A stretch of 64,000 nt of DNA from Pseudomonadota bacterium (GTDB lineage: Bacteria > Pseudomonadota > Alphaproteobacteria > Dongiales > Dongiaceae). The number at the start of each line of letters is the position of its first letter. Position 1 is the stretch's first letter. The notes beneath the pieces were generated by a model. It did not search any database. It had not been told where the DNA came from and saw only the letters and a program-made list of their open reading frames with translations. The stretch lies in NCBI GenBank assembly GCA_016183985.1, contig JACPDN010000010.1, positions 434,001-498,000 on the forward strand, read 5' to 3'. A program made the translations under genes and the position numbers. Shown here piece after piece: positions 1-9,616 of this stretch.

Positions 1-172
1 GTCCCGCGCCAAGGGGTCACGCGCGTGGGCGTCACGGGGGGGAGACGAAGGTTCTTTGGCCGACATGGCCGCCCTGATAGCGGATTGGCGGGCGCTTGTC
101 TAACCGCCTGGGGGCTGAGAGGGGATGGGTGCGGCAATTTTCAGCCGATTTTGCCCCAGAACGTGCGGTAGA

Positions 173-1894
173 TCACGCCTCGATGATGCGTATCTTTGGC
201 AGCCACAGGGTGACGCGGGTGCCGATCCCGAGCCGCGAGTGGAGATCAAGCTTCCCGCCTTGCGCCTCGGCAAGGGCCCGGGCGATGGGGAGGCCGAGGC
301 CCGCCCCTTCATGGCCGCGCACAAAAGCATCCTGAACCTGGCCGAAAGCGGAAAAGACCAGCGGGATATCCTCGGTGGCGATGCCGATGCCGGTATCGGA
401 AACGGCAAGCGCCAGGCCATCTCCCGCTTCGCCATGATTGACACGGGCCGCATCCACCCGGATCTCGCCGCCCGGCAAGGTGAACTTCACCGCATTGTTG
501 ACGAGGTTGAGCAGGATCTGGGTCAGCGCCCGCGCATCGGCCTGAATCATCGGCAGGTCGATCGGCACGGCATTGACCAGCTTCAGGCTCTTGGCATGGG
601 CCGCATTGGCGACAAGATTGAGGGCACCCTTGGTAAGATCGCCGAGATCACAGGGAACGTCGCTGAGTTCCATACGCCCGGCCTCGATCTTCGAAAGATC
701 GAGAATGTCGTTGATGATGTTGAGCAGCAGCCGGCCACTCTGGTGAATGTCGCCGGCATAAGCTTGCATTTTCTCCGGCGCCAGGGGGCCGATGGCATTG
801 CGGGCGAGGATTTCCGAGAAGCCGAGAATGGCATTCAAAGGCGTGCGCAGTTCATGGCTCATATTGGCAAGGAATTGCGATTTTGCCTGATTGGCCGCCT
901 CGGCATGTTCCTTGGCGTCGATCAGTTCTTCCTGTGCCAGCCTCGCTTGCGTGATCTCGACACCGATACCACCGATGGCGACGGTGGTGCCGCCTTCATC
1001 GGGGATCGGGAATTTAATGTCGCGGTACCAGCGCTTGCCGCCATCGCGCTCATAGCAGACTTCGCGCATCATCGAGGTGCCGGCCCTGAGCATGTCGGCC
1101 TCAAGGGTCGTGATGGCACCGGCGCCCGATGATTTTTCGATATCGCCGATCCGCTGGCCGAGGATTTCGGCGGCATTCCTGCCATAGAAGCGTTCACTGG
1201 CGCGATTGACCATCAGGTAATGGCCGGAAAGGTCCTTCACCGACATGGTGATCGGCGCATGCTGCATGAAAGCGGAAAGTCGCGCCTCGGTCGAACGCAG
1301 GGCCTGGGTGCGGTTGGCAATCTCGCGCTCCTGGTCGCGCAGCAGCGTCTGAAGCGCGATCTGGCTGCCGCATTGATTGGCAAGGCGCGTGAGCGCATTG
1401 CGCTGCGCCTCGGTCAAATCGCGCGGGCGGCGGTCGATGACCGCAAGCGTTCCAAGGATTGCCCCACTGCAGGATCTGATGAGTGCCGAGGCGTAGAAGC
1501 GGAAGCCCCATTCCGTGACCAGCATATGCTCGGCAAAGCGTGGGTCGAGCGTCAGATCGTCCACTTCGAAGACGCCCTCTTGGCGGATGGCTTCATCGCA
1601 GAAGGAATGGGCGCGGGGGAATTCCTTGAGGTCAGCACCGAAGCAGGATTTGAACCACAGCCTTTCGGCATCGACGAAGGAAACAAGGGCCAGCGGCGTT
1701 TCGCAGATCTGGGCGGCGAGGGCGGTGAGGTCGTCGAAATTCTGCTCGGCCCCGGTGTCGAGGATGCCACTCTGGCGCAAGGCAGCGAGGCGCCGTTCCT
1801 CCCAGGCCGGGACATCCGCCGGATCCCCCGGATAGGGATCGGCCGCCACGCGACCATCGTCATGGTCCGGCAAGTCTTTGGCCCTGGGCTGCAA
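173..1894 (-). CDS. GAF-PAS sensor histidine kinase
   Basis: A predicted cytoplasmic sensor kinase of 573 residues with no membrane segment or signal peptide. Domains in order are a GAF domain (about 30-180), a short coiled coil (185-205), a PAS domain with PAC tail (205-320), HisKA with SHELRTP and phospho-acceptor H347, and a HATPase domain (N-box about 462-469, DTGIG at 500, GLGL at 532). The start is TTG at 1894, chosen because GGGAGAGA lies a few bases upstream and the GAF domain needs this N-terminus; no in-frame ATG precedes residue 124. No response regulator is next to it, so its partner is encoded elsewhere. The ligand is unknown. Confidence 0.88.
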   Translation of the reverse strand: MQPRAKDLPDHDDGRVAADPYPGDPADVPAWEERRLAALRQSGILDTGAEQNFDDLTALAAQICETPLALVSFVDAERLWFKSCFGADLKEFPRAHSFCDEAIRQEGVFEVDDLTLDPRFAEHMLVTEWGFRFYASALIRSCSGAILGTLAVIDRRPRDLTEAQRNALTRLANQCGSQIALQTLLRDQEREIANRTQALRSTEARLSAFMQHAPITMSVKDLSGHYLMVNRASERFYGRNAAEILGQRIGDIEKSSGAGAITTLEADMLRAGTSMMREVCYERDGGKRWYRDIKFPIPDEGGTTVAIGGIGVEITQARLAQEELIDAKEHAEAANQAKSQFLANMSHELRTPLNAILGFSEILARNAIGPLAPEKMQAYAGDIHQSGRLLLNIINDILDLSKIEAGRMELSDVPCDLGDLTKGALNLVANAAHAKSLKLVNAVPIDLPMIQADARALTQILLNLVNNAVKFTLPGGEIRVDAARVNHGEAGDGLALAVSDTGIGIATEDIPLVFSAFGQVQDAFVRGHEGAGLGLPIARALAEAQGGKLDLHSRLGIGTRVTLWLPKIRIIEA

Positions 1895-2082
1895 GCGTCT
1901 CTCTCCCGTCCCCCGCTCTCTCGTCCCCCGCTCTGGCGCCCACCATCAAAAATAATATGGCCCGCGTTAACGATTTTCGCGGAAAAGAGCGAAACTCTAC
2001 ATTTGAGCGGTATTTCTCAGACAATTCCTAGGAGTGTACCCTCTCGCTCACAAGCGTTTTTTCGCGTCGGCGGAATAAAGTG

Positions 2083-2114
2083 AACGGCCGGCATCCGGTG
2101 GGATGCCAGCCGTT
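2083..2114. terminator. Intrinsic terminator, hydrolase side
   Basis: A 14-bp stem with one mismatch (AACGGC.GGCATCC against GGATGCC.GCCGTT) closes on a four-base loop. It lies 25 bases beyond the stop of the minus-strand hydrolase gene. T-rich sequence follows on both sides (TTTTC on the plus strand, CACTTTATT on the minus strand), so it may act in both directions. Confidence 0.6.
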
Positions 2115-2138
2115 TTCTTAAGCCCGCTTGAAACGCGA

Positions 2139-2969
2139 TCAGCCCTTGATGAAAGCCAGCAGATCCGCGTTCAGCTGGTCCTTATGGGTATCGGTGATGC
2201 CGTGGGGCGCGCCCGGATAGACCTTGAGGGTGGACCCCTTCACCAGCTTGGCGGAGGACCGGCCGGCAGCATCGATCGGCACGATCTGGTCGTCATCGCC
2301 ATGGATGATAAGGGTGGGAATGTCGAACTTCTGCAGATCCTCGGTGAAGTCCGTTTCCGAGAATGCCTTGATGGAGTCGAAGGTGTTCTTGTGCCCGCCC
2401 ATCATGCCCTGCAGCCAGAAGGAATCGATGGCGCCCTGGGAGGGCTTGGCCCCCGGGCGGTTATAGCCGAAGAAGGGGCCGCTCGCGATGTCCTGATAGA
2501 GCTGCGAGCGATCCTTGATCGAGCCGGCGCGGATGCCATCGAACACGTCGACGGGCAAGCCGCCCGGATTGCCGGCGGTCTTCACCATCAAGGGCGGCAC
2601 GGCGGAAACCAACACCGCCTTGGCGACACGCGACGTGCCATGGCGGCCGATATAGCGCGTAATCTCACCGCCGCCGGTCGAGAAGCCGATGAGCACGATA
2701 TTTTTGAGATCGAGATGATTGATCACCGCCGCGAGATCGTCGGCGTAATGATCCATGTCGTTGCCATCCCAGGTCTGGGTCGAGCGGCCATGACCGCGCC
2801 GGTCATGGCCGATGGCACGGTAGCCAGCATCGGCGACGTGCAGCATCTGCGCTTCCCAGCTATCCGAGGTGAGCGGCCAGCCATGGCTGAAGACAACCGG
2901 CTGGCCGGTCTTGGGGCCCCAATCCTTGTAATAGATCTCAGTGCCGTCTTTGGTTTTGACGAGGCTCAT
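2139..2969 (-). CDS. Alpha/beta hydrolase, cofactor-free haloperoxidase type
   Basis: A 276-residue alpha/beta-hydrolase that most resembles the cofactor-free (non-heme) chloroperoxidase and esterase group. The nucleophile elbow is GFSTGGG with S97, the acid is in HGDDDQIVP (probably D227), and the base is H256 in GAPHGI. The oxyanion region HGWPL is near residue 29. There is no signal peptide, so it should be cytoplasmic. AAGGGAAAGG lies just upstream of the ATG. It is co-oriented with the isochorismatase-like gene 65 bases upstream and may share its transcript. Such enzymes usually act as esterases or perhydrolases in vitro; the natural substrate cannot be read from sequence. Confidence 0.85.
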   Translation of the reverse strand: MSLVKTKDGTEIYYKDWGPKTGQPVVFSHGWPLTSDSWEAQMLHVADAGYRAIGHDRRGHGRSTQTWDGNDMDHYADDLAAVINHLDLKNIVLIGFSTGGGEITRYIGRHGTSRVAKAVLVSAVPPLMVKTAGNPGGLPVDVFDGIRAGSIKDRSQLYQDIASGPFFGYNRPGAKPSQGAIDSFWLQGMMGGHKNTFDSIKAFSETDFTEDLQKFDIPTLIIHGDDDQIVPIDAAGRSSAKLVKGSTLKVYPGAPHGITDTHKDQLNADLLAFIKG

Positions 2970-3033
2970 GATGCCTTTCCCTTCTTGCTCTTTTTGGATG
3001 GGAGGACGGGGCCATATTGGCGGGAGCCGGACC

Positions 3034-3594
3034 CTACGCCTTCTTCAACGTAGAAGTGATGACATCCGCCGTCGATACGACCTTCGCATAAGAGCCGAGC
3101 GCCGCCATGAAGGAGGCATGCACCTGCGCTGCCGGCACTTTCACGCCGCCGAATTCGGCATCGCGCGTGGCGCAGGCATCGTGGGCCAGTGTCACCTTAT
3201 AGCCGAAATCGGAAGCGGCCCGGGTTGCCGCGTCGACGCACATATGGCTCATCGCCCCACAGACGACGAGGTCTTTGACACCGGCTGCATCGAGCTTCGC
3301 TTTGAGATCCGTGCCGAGGAAGGAATTCACCTCATGCTTCACCACATGAGCCTCACCGGCCGCGGGCTTCACCTTGGCGTGAATCTCAGCGCCCGTCGTG
3401 CCCTTGGTGAAGAAGGGGGAATCGGCTTCGTCCATGATGTGCTGCACATGGAAAACCGGATAGCCGGCGGCACGCGCGGCGGCGATCAGCTTCACCACAT
3501 TGTCGCTGGCCTGGTCCATGTTGCTGAGGGTCCAGCGGCCGCCGGGAAAATAATCGTTCTGCACGTCGACGACGAGAAGGCCGTTCTTGCTCAT
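3034..3594 (-). CDS. Isochorismatase-family cysteine hydrolase
   Basis: A 186-residue cysteine hydrolase of the isochorismatase/nicotinamidase superfamily. The expected triad is visible as D10 (VVDVQNDY), K86 and C119 ([13 protein letters not shown]). I start it at the ATG at 3594, which has AGGAGTG nine bases upstream; the frame stays open further upstream, but that would run through the divergent promoter. It is transcribed away from the GlxA-type regulator at 3699 across a 104-base gap, which suggests that regulator controls it. The substrate is unknown. Nicotinamidase proper is less likely because its metal-binding histidines are not evident. Confidence 0.85.
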   Translation of the reverse strand: MSKNGLLVVDVQNDYFPGGRWTLSNMDQASDNVVKLIAAARAAGYPVFHVQHIMDEADSPFFTKGTTGAEIHAKVKPAAGEAHVVKHEVNSFLGTDLKAKLDAAGVKDLVVCGAMSHMCVDAATRAASDFGYKVTLAHDACATRDAEFGGVKVPAAQVHASFMAALGSYAKVVSTADVITSTLKKA

Positions 3595-3652
3595 TTTAAG
3601 ATCACTCCTGGATTTGGCGTTTCGATGTGGCCTTTTTAGCCGGACCCGCGCA

Positions 3653-3697
3653 TTCTGCCCATTGGCAGAACTGACATAGATCTGGTCAAAACTGACA
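3653..3697. promoter_or_regulatory. Candidate GlxA/AraC operator in divergent promoter
   Basis: Between the divergent isochorismatase and GlxA genes there is a perfect 7-bp inverted repeat, TTCTGCC (3653-3659) and GGCAGAA (3664-3670). Overlapping it are two direct copies of AACTGACA at 3669-3676 and 3690-3697. They are exactly 21 bp apart, two helical turns, the spacing expected for the two-site direct repeats bound by AraC-family proteins. The assignment is inference. Confidence 0.45.
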
Positions 3698-3698
3698 A

Positions 3699-4694
3699 AT
3701 GACCGCCATGGGCAAATACGTCGATATCGGCATCCTCGATTATCCAGGGGCGCAAGCCTCGGCACTTCACGGCCTCACCGACATGTTCCTGGTCGCCAAT
3801 CGGCTCTGCGCCGAGCAGGGGCTCAAGGACGCGGCCATTCTGCGGGTGAGCCATTGGCACCTCGGGCATGACGGCCAAGTCATTCGCGGCTTCACCTCGT
3901 CGGAGGCAGCGGCCAAATCGCTCGACGTGCTGATCCTGCCTCCGAGCCTCGGCGATCCGGTGTGGACGGCGCAGCGTGCGCCCTTGCTGCGCTTTCTCAA
4001 GAACCTGCATGGCAAGGGCACGGTCATGTCCTCGGTCTGCGCCGGTGCTTTCCTGCTCGCTGAAGCCGGGCTGCTCGACGGGCGGCCGGCGACGACGCAT
4101 TGGTCTCTGGCGGAGGAGCTGCAGGCGCGCTTTCCGGAAATCGCCGTCGATGCCGACAAGCTGGTGATCGAGGATGGCGACGTCATCACCGCCGGCGGCG
4201 TCATGGCCTGGGTGGAGCTGGGCCTCAAAGTCATCGAGCGCTTCATCAGCCCGGCCATCGTGCTAGGCGTCGCGCGCTTCTTCCTGGTCGATGCGGCGGG
4301 CCGCGAACAGCGCTTCTATTCGGCATTCCGGCCGAAGCTCGCCCATGGCGACGAGATCGTCCTAAAAGTGCAGCATTGGCTGCAGCGCCATGCGCTGGAG
4401 AAGGTGACCTTGCCGCAGATGGCGGCGCAGGCACGATTGGGTGAGCGCACCTTCCTGCGCCGCTTTCGACACGCGACCGGCCTCAACCCGACGCGCTACC
4501 TGCAATCATTGCGCCTGACCAAGGCGCGCGAGATGCTGGAGCTCACCAACCAAAAGATCGACCAGATCGCCTATCGCATCGGCTACGAAGATCCCGGCGC
4601 GTTTACGAAGCTGTTCCAATCGCAGATCGGCCTAACGCCGAGCGAGTATCGGCGACGGTTTGGCGTGGGGACGGGTGATGTGCGCAAAAGTTAA
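3699..4694 (+). CDS. GlxA-family AraC-type transcriptional regulator
   Basis: A 331-residue regulator with an N-terminal DJ-1/PfpI-like (class I glutamine amidotransferase-like) domain (about 5-190; the elbow SVCAGAFLLAEAG holds the conserved Cys) and a C-terminal AraC HTH domain (about 222-320, ending in the typical Y..P..FTKLF....G.TPSEYRRRF block). The family usually activates neighbouring catabolic genes; the divergent isochorismatase-like gene is the obvious target. The ATG at 3699 or the ATG at 3708 could be used, and no strong ribosome site is visible. The gene ends 8 bases before a palindromic repeat at 4703. Confidence 0.88.
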   Translation: MTAMGKYVDIGILDYPGAQASALHGLTDMFLVANRLCAEQGLKDAAILRVSHWHLGHDGQVIRGFTSSEAAAKSLDVLILPPSLGDPVWTAQRAPLLRFLKNLHGKGTVMSSVCAGAFLLAEAGLLDGRPATTHWSLAEELQARFPEIAVDADKLVIEDGDVITAGGVMAWVELGLKVIERFISPAIVLGVARFFLVDAAGREQRFYSAFRPKLAHGDEIVLKVQHWLQRHALEKVTLPQMAAQARLGERTFLRRFRHATGLNPTRYLQSLRLTKAREMLELTNQKIDQIAYRIGYEDPGAFTKLFQSQIGLTPSEYRRRFGVGTGDVRKS

Positions 4695-4702
4695 ACCTTA
4701 TT

Positions 4703-4790
4703 GTCATCCCTTGCGAAGGCGGGGGATCCACGAGTTACTTCTTCATGTTGCTGAGAAACTCGTGGATGGTCCGCCTCCGCGGACCATGAC
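4703..4790. repeat. Twin-hairpin GTCAT repeat (88 bp)
   Basis: Fills the gap between the convergent glxA-type gene and hslU. Both ends read GTCAT inwards, each is followed by a 7-bp hairpin, then ATCCACGAGTT, in inverted orientation. The right half has a perfect stem (GGTCCGC/GCGGACC). The left stem (CCCTTGC/GCGGGGG) keeps pairing only through two G-U type pairs. It belongs to the family that includes 19174-19755, 24165, 41874 and 61955. Confidence 0.8.
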
Positions 4791-4801
4791 GGTGAGTGGG
4801 G

Positions 4802-6181
4802 TCAGAGAATGAACTTGCTGAGATCCGCGTTCTTGGCCAGCGGGGCCACGCGTTCGCGGACGTAGTTGCCGTCGATGGTGACCGTCTTGCCACCCATCTC
4901 GGAGGCCGTGAAGCTGACGTCTTCGAGCAGGCGCTCGAGCACGGTTTGCAGGCGACGGGCGCCGATGTTTTCGACTGAGGCGTTGATCTCGGTCGCGAGA
5001 TCGGCCAATGCATCGATCGCGTCATCGGTGAAATCGAGTGTCACGTCCTCGGTCTTGAGCAAGGCGACATATTGCTTGATGAGGCTTGCTTCCGGCTCGG
5101 TGAGGATGCGCCGCAGATCGGCGCGCGTCAGCGCATCGAGTTCGACACGGATCGGCAGGCGGCCCTGCAATTCCGGCAACAGGTCACTGGGCTTGGCGAG
5201 ATGAAACGCACCCGAGGCGATGAAGAGGATGTGATCCGTCTTCACCGCACCATATTTGGTCGCGACGGTGGTGCCTTCGATGAGCGGCAGCAGGTCGCGC
5301 TGCACGCCTTCGCGGCTGACATCGGCGCCGGCACGGCCTTCGCGGGCGCAGATCTTGTCGATCTCGTCGAGGAACACGATGCCGTTCTGCTCGACGGCGC
5401 GGATCGCCTCGGCATTGACCTTTTCCTGGTCCAAGAGCTTGTCCGCTTCTTCGGCCACCAGTACGTCATAGGATTCCGCCACCGACATGCGCCGCGTCTT
5501 GGTGCGGCCACCGAAGGCGTTGCCCAGCACCTCATTGAGATTGATCATCCCCATTGAAGCACCGGGCATGCCGGGAATATCGATGGTGGGCATTGAGGCG
5601 TTGCCGCTATCCTTGACGTTGAGCTCGATCTCCTTCTCGTCGAGCTCGCCGGTGCGCAGCATGCGGCGGAATTTCGCGCGTGTCTCAGTGCCGGCACCTT
5701 CGCCCACAAGCGCGTCGAGCACGCGCTCCTCGGCCAGCGTCTCTGCCTTGGCGCGCACCTGGCGGCGCATCCTTTCCTTCGATTGGACGATGCCGATTTC
5801 GATGAGGTCGCGCACGATCTGTTCGACATCGCGCCCGACATAGCCCACTTCGGTGAACTTGGTCGCTTCGACCTTAAGGAACGGCGCCTGGGCAAGCTTT
5901 GCCAAGCGGCGCGCGATCTCGGTCTTGCCGACGCCCGTCGGCCCGATCATCAGGATGTTCTTCGGATTCACTTCCTCGCGCATGCCGTGATCCAGCTGCT
6001 GGCGGCGCCAGCGGTTTCGGAGCGCGATGGCGACGGCACGCTTGGCGTCATTCTGGCCGACGATGAACCGGTCGAGCTCTGAGACGATCTCGCGCGGTGT
6101 CAGCGATGAGGTGACGAGCGGCTCTTCGGCCTTGGTTTCGGATTTGCGTGCTGTGTTGCTGCCAGGATTGGAATCGGTCAT
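4802..6181 (-). CDS. hslU: HslU, ATPase subunit of the HslUV protease
   Basis: The AAA+ unfoldase that feeds substrates to the HslV peptidase. I start it at the ATG at 6181 (459 residues), 4 bases after the hslV stop, because the longer frame would run back into hslV. Walker A GPTGVGKT is at 80-87, Walker B is in IVFLDEIDK, and the sensor-2 region is [15 protein letters not shown]. The C-terminus ends in DLSKFIL, the tail that docks into HslV. The N-terminus has about 20 more residues than the E. coli protein (443 aa), of low complexity. Co-transcribed with hslV on the minus strand. Confidence 0.97.
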   Translation of the reverse strand: MTDSNPGSNTARKSETKAEEPLVTSSLTPREIVSELDRFIVGQNDAKRAVAIALRNRWRRQQLDHGMREEVNPKNILMIGPTGVGKTEIARRLAKLAQAPFLKVEATKFTEVGYVGRDVEQIVRDLIEIGIVQSKERMRRQVRAKAETLAEERVLDALVGEGAGTETRAKFRRMLRTGELDEKEIELNVKDSGNASMPTIDIPGMPGASMGMINLNEVLGNAFGGRTKTRRMSVAESYDVLVAEEADKLLDQEKVNAEAIRAVEQNGIVFLDEIDKICAREGRAGADVSREGVQRDLLPLIEGTTVATKYGAVKTDHILFIASGAFHLAKPSDLLPELQGRLPIRVELDALTRADLRRILTEPEASLIKQYVALLKTEDVTLDFTDDAIDALADLATEINASVENIGARRLQTVLERLLEDVSFTASEMGGKTVTIDGNYVRERVAPLAKNADLSKFIL

Positions 6182-6185
6182 CGGA

Positions 6186-6764
6186 TCAGAGCTTTTCAAT
6201 GAGAACATTGTGGTTGGTGTAGATGCAGATATCCCCCGCGATCTTCATCGACTTGCGGGCGATGTCTTCGGCACCCAAGCCATCGATATCGATGAGGGCG
6301 CGGGCGGCGGCCAGCGCATAGGCGCCGCCTGAGCCGATGCCGATGAGGCCATCTTCGGGTTCCAGCACATCGCCTGTGCCAGTGAGGATGAGGCTGACGG
6401 AAGAATCCGCCACCGCCATCATGGCTTCGAGGCGCCGCAAATAGCGGTCGGTGCGCCAATCCTTGGCAAGTTCCACACAGGCTCTCGCGAGCTGCGCCGG
6501 ATATTGCTCCAGCTTGGCCTCCAGCCGCTCGAAGAGGGTGAGGGCGTCGGCCGTGGCACCGGCAAAGCCGGCGATCACCTGGCCCTTCCCCAAACGCCGC
6601 AGCTTTTTGGCGTTCGACTTCATCACCGTATGGCCGACGGTCACCTGGCCATCGCCAGCCAGCACCACCTCGGCCCCTTTGCGCACAAGAAGGATCGTGG
6701 TGCCGTGCCAGGGGGCCATCCCATGCATGGAGGGGCCGTGCTCGTCGTTATCGTCGCGTGCCAT
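6186..6764 (-). CDS. hslV: HslV, peptidase subunit of the HslUV protease
   Basis: The threonine-type peptidase of the cytoplasmic HslUV complex, 192 residues from the ATG at 6764 (AAAGGG seven bases upstream). The mature catalytic threonine is expected at T22 in [11 protein letters not shown], giving a 21-residue propeptide, longer than the one or few residues usual in the family. Starts at M13 or M16 would shorten it. GDGQVT and the C-terminal [10 protein letters not shown] block are typical. The gene is divergent from hisB across 243 bases and sits directly upstream of hslU. Confidence 0.96.
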   Translation of the reverse strand: MARDDNDEHGPSMHGMAPWHGTTILLVRKGAEVVLAGDGQVTVGHTVMKSNAKKLRRLGKGQVIAGFAGATADALTLFERLEAKLEQYPAQLARACVELAKDWRTDRYLRRLEAMMAVADSSVSLILTGTGDVLEPEDGLIGIGSGGAYALAAARALIDIDGLGAEDIARKSMKIAGDICIYTNHNVLIEKL

Positions 6765-7007
6765 GAAAAACCCTTTATTCGCCCATGGATAGGACCCAGA
6801 TGCACTCGGTGGGCCGGACCGGCGGGGCAGGCTGGAATTGATCAGAGGGAGATAGGTTAACGCATCTTGGCAATCAAGGCGCAATCGGCCACAGGAAGGG
6901 GCGCCCGGCGGATCGCCGGCATGGTCTTGCGAAGCTACTGGCCAGACCGGCTTATCGCTGCTAAGAACCCGCCGATAAAGGCTTTTTACCTAGACGGACC
7001 AGTGGAA

Positions 7008-7616
7008 ATGCGCACCGGCAAGATCGAGCGGCGGACCAAGGAAACCGAGATTGCGGTCGAGGTGAATCTCGACGGGCAGGGGCGGTCGGATATTTCGACC
7101 GGCATCGGCTTTCTCGACCATATGCTGGACCAGCTGGCCAGGCATTCGCTGATGGATCTGACGGTCAAGGCGAAGGGCGATCTCCATATCGACTTTCACC
7201 ACACCACCGAGGATACCGGCATCGCCATCGGCCAGGCGGTGGCCCAAGCGCTGGGCGAGCGCGTCGGCATCAACCGCTATGGCGAGGCGACCATCCCGAT
7301 GGATGAGACGCTGACCCGCGTCGCCCTCGACGCGTCGAACCGCGCCTATCTCATCTGGAAGGTCGGTTTCAGCCGCGACAAGCTGGGCGAAATGGACACG
7401 GAACTCTTCAAGGAATGGTTCCAGGCCTTCGCGCAAAACGCCGGTCTCACCCTCCATGTCGAGAATCTCTACGGCGAGAACAACCATCATATCGTCGAGA
7501 GCTGCTTCAAGGCGCTGGCGCGGGCTTTGCGACACGCGGTCGAGATCGATCCCAGGAAATCCGACGCCGTGCCCTCGACCAAGGGAACGCTCGGAAAGTC
7601 GCTCAGCCCGTCATGA
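7008..7616 (+). CDS. hisB: Imidazoleglycerol-phosphate dehydratase
   Basis: Catalyses dehydration of imidazole-glycerol phosphate to imidazole-acetol phosphate in histidine synthesis. 202 residues from the ATG at 7008, the usual length of the monofunctional enzyme. The His-rich metal sites are present: [20 protein letters not shown] and ENNHHIVES. The frame is open further upstream to 6867, but that segment shows no similarity and lies in the hslV/hisB promoter gap. First gene of a hisB-hisH-GNAT-hisA-hisF-hisE cluster; its stop overlaps the hisH start (ATGA). Confidence 0.97.
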   Translation: MRTGKIERRTKETEIAVEVNLDGQGRSDISTGIGFLDHMLDQLARHSLMDLTVKAKGDLHIDFHHTTEDTGIAIGQAVAQALGERVGINRYGEATIPMDETLTRVALDASNRAYLIWKVGFSRDKLGEMDTELFKEWFQAFAQNAGLTLHVENLYGENNHHIVESCFKALARALRHAVEIDPRKSDAVPSTKGTLGKSLSPS

Positions 7617-8248
7617 CGGTCGCAGTCATTGATTACGGCGCGGGTAACCTGAAATCCGCCGCGAAGGCGCTCAGCTATGCCGCCACTGAAACCGGTGACG
7701 AGGTGGTCATCACTGCCGACGCCGATGTCATCCGCAAGGCTGACCGTATCGTGCTGCCGGGTGTCGGCGCCTTTGCCGAATGCAAGCGTGGCTTGGAAGC
7801 GCTCGATGGCGGTATCGCCGCCATGCGCGAGGCCGTGCTGGAGAAGGGGCGCCCCATCCTCGGCATCTGTGTCGGCATGCAGCTGCTGGCGACGGTCGGT
7901 GTCGAGTATGGCGAGCATGCGGGTCTCGATTGGATCAAGGGCCGCGTTGTCAAGCTGACGCCGGACGACCCGAGCTTGAAGATTCCGCAGATGGGCTGGA
8001 ACAATCTCAATCTCAAGCGGCCGCACCCGATTTTCGACGGCCTTGAGAGCGGCGTGCACGCCTATTTCGTTCATTCCTATCACTTCATCGCCGATGATGC
8101 GCGCGACGTGCTGGCCGATGTCGATTACGGCGGGAAAGTCACCGCTGCGATCGGGCGCGGCAACATTGTCGGCGTGCAGTTCCATCCTGAAAAGAGTCAG
8201 GCGGTGGGCTTGCGCTTGCTCGGCAATTTCCTGCGCTGGAGGCCGTGA
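7613..8248 (+). CDS. hisH: Imidazole glycerol phosphate synthase, glutaminase subunit
   Basis: The glutaminase half of the HisH-HisF complex; it passes ammonia to HisF to make imidazole-glycerol phosphate and AICAR. 211 residues. The class I amidotransferase triad is visible as C86 (GICVGMQLL), H191 and E193 (QFHPEKS). The start overlaps the hisB stop by four bases (ATGA), implying translational coupling. Its partner hisF lies 1.4 kb downstream, separated by a GNAT gene and hisA. Confidence 0.97.
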   Translation: MTVAVIDYGAGNLKSAAKALSYAATETGDEVVITADADVIRKADRIVLPGVGAFAECKRGLEALDGGIAAMREAVLEKGRPILGICVGMQLLATVGVEYGEHAGLDWIKGRVVKLTPDDPSLKIPQMGWNNLNLKRPHPIFDGLESGVHAYFVHSYHFIADDARDVLADVDYGGKVTAAIGRGNIVGVQFHPEKSQAVGLRLLGNFLRWRP

Positions 8249-8253
8249 AACCC

Positions 8254-8775
8254 ATGGCCGATATCGCGATCAGCATCGTCACCGAATTGAAACGCAGCGA
8301 GCTTGAAGAGCTGTGCGACGCGACCGAACTTGCCATCGAAGCGGGCGGCGGTTTCGGCTGGCTGAAGCCGCCACATCGCAACATCCTCGAAATCTTCTGG
8401 AAGGGCGTCATGCTGGTGCCCGACCGCGCGCTGTTCATCGGCAAGCTGGATGGTGCTATCGCCGCTTCCGCGCAATTGGTGCGCCCGACGCGCAACAACG
8501 AAGCGCAAGGCCATTCAGCGCAGATCACCACCTCCTTCGTCGCCCCCTGGGCACGCGGCCACGGCCTCGCGCGGCAATTGACGCTGGCGGTCGAGGAAGA
8601 AGCGCACAAGCGCGGCGTCAAAGTGCTCAATCTCGACGTCCGCGAAACGCAGCAGGCGGCGATCAGCCTTTATCGCAATCTCGGTTATCACGAGATCGGC
8701 CGTCATCCGCGTTACGCCCAGGTCGACGGGCAATATGTGGGCGGCCTTTATTTCTGGAAATCGCTGGAAGGGTGA
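8254..8775 (+). CDS. GNAT-family N-acetyltransferase
   Basis: A 173-residue acetyltransferase of the GNAT fold embedded in the histidine cluster. The acetyl-CoA binding core is around 90-150: [14 protein letters not shown] fits the R/Q-x-x-G-x-G/A loop, followed by [22 protein letters not shown] use the ATG at 8254, which has GGAGG 11 bases upstream; a GTG at 8245 overlapping the hisH stop is the alternative. It has no known step in histidine synthesis, so its place in the operon is unexplained. The substrate is unknown. Confidence 0.85.
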   Translation: MADIAISIVTELKRSELEELCDATELAIEAGGGFGWLKPPHRNILEIFWKGVMLVPDRALFIGKLDGAIAASAQLVRPTRNNEAQGHSAQITTSFVAPWARGHGLARQLTLAVEEEAHKRGVKVLNLDVRETQQAAISLYRNLGYHEIGRHPRYAQVDGQYVGGLYFWKSLEG

Positions 8776-8783
8776 TGGGCGCG

Positions 8784-9533
8784 ATGATCCTCTTTCCCGC
8801 GATCGATCTCAAAGGCGGTCAATGCGTGCGCCTGGTGAAGGGCGACATGGCACAGGCGACCGTGTTCAACACCGATCCCGCCGATCAGGCGCGCCAATTC
8901 GCCACGGCCGGCGCCGAGTGGCTGCATCTCGTCGACCTCGATGGCGCCTTCGCCGGGAAGGCAGTGAACGCGGCAGCGGTTGAAGGCATCCTCGCCGCCG
9001 TCAGCATTCCGGTGCAGTTGGGCGGCGGCATCCGCGAGATGGGCCATATCGAATCCTGGCTGAACAAGGGCGTGGCCCGCGTCATCCTCGGCACGGTCGC
9101 GTTGAAGAATCCAGATCTCGTGAAGGTGGCCTGCAAACGCTTCCCCAACCAGATCGTCGTCGGCATCGACGCCAAGGGCGGCAAGGTCGCGGTCGAAGGC
9201 TGGGCCGAAACATCGGAGCTCAGCGCACTCGATCTCGCGCTGCGTTTCGAAGACGCCGGCGTTGCCGCCATCATCTACACTGATATCGATCGCGACGGAC
9301 TGCTCAAGGGCGTCAACGTGACCGCGACAGCGGATCTCGCAGCGGCTCTCTCGATCCCGGTGATCGCCTCCGGCGGCGTTTCCTCGATCGCCGATATCGA
9401 CGCCCTGCTCGCCGCCCAATCGCGCGCCACGCAGAAAGGCGGCGGCATCACCGGCGTCATCTCCGGCCGCGCCATCTACGACGGCCGCCTCGATCTCAAA
9501 GATGCGTTGCAGAAATTGCGGGCAAGCGCATGA
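8784..9533 (+). CDS. hisA: ProFAR isomerase
   Basis: Phosphoribosylformimino-5-aminoimidazole carboxamide ribotide isomerase, a TIM barrel acting just before HisHF. 249 residues from the ATG at 8784, which gives the family's usual N-terminus MILFPAIDL and has GGAAGGG 11 bases upstream. An ATG at 8775, overlapping the GNAT stop, would add three residues but leaves only two bases after the ribosome site. The catalytic Asp pair is in PAIDL and YTDIDRDG; the phosphate sites are VQLGGGIR and IASGGVSS. Confidence 0.96.
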   Translation: MILFPAIDLKGGQCVRLVKGDMAQATVFNTDPADQARQFATAGAEWLHLVDLDGAFAGKAVNAAAVEGILAAVSIPVQLGGGIREMGHIESWLNKGVARVILGTVALKNPDLVKVACKRFPNQIVVGIDAKGGKVAVEGWAETSELSALDLALRFEDAGVAAIIYTDIDRDGLLKGVNVTATADLAAALSIPVIASGGVSSIADIDALLAAQSRATQKGGGITGVISGRAIYDGRLDLKDALQKLRASA

Positions 9534-9565
9534 GCGCGCCGCGCGCCGCGCACCCTTCATCCCAA

Positions 9566-9593
9566 CCCCTCTCCCCGCAAGCGGGGTGAGGGG
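9566..9593. repeat. C/G-rich palindrome, family 2
   Basis: A 28-base hairpin between hisA and hisF: CCCCTC.CCCCGC, an AA loop, then GCGGGG.GAGGGG. Related C/G palindromes occur at 10888, 30696, 32303, 33923, 40684, 59051 and 60125. It has no T-run, so it is unlikely to be a terminator. Confidence 0.7.
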
Positions 9594-9616
9594 CCCGTCA
9601 AGAAAGAGACAAAGCC

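Noticed and set aside
1-172. Possible gene fragment at the window start
   Set aside because: No coding frame with recognisable features enters from the left edge, and no RNA gene or terminator is evident.
125-2083. Long plus-strand open frames opposite the first histidine kinase
   Set aside because: GC-rich antisense shadows. The minus-strand frame has complete GAF, PAS, HisKA and HATPase domains.
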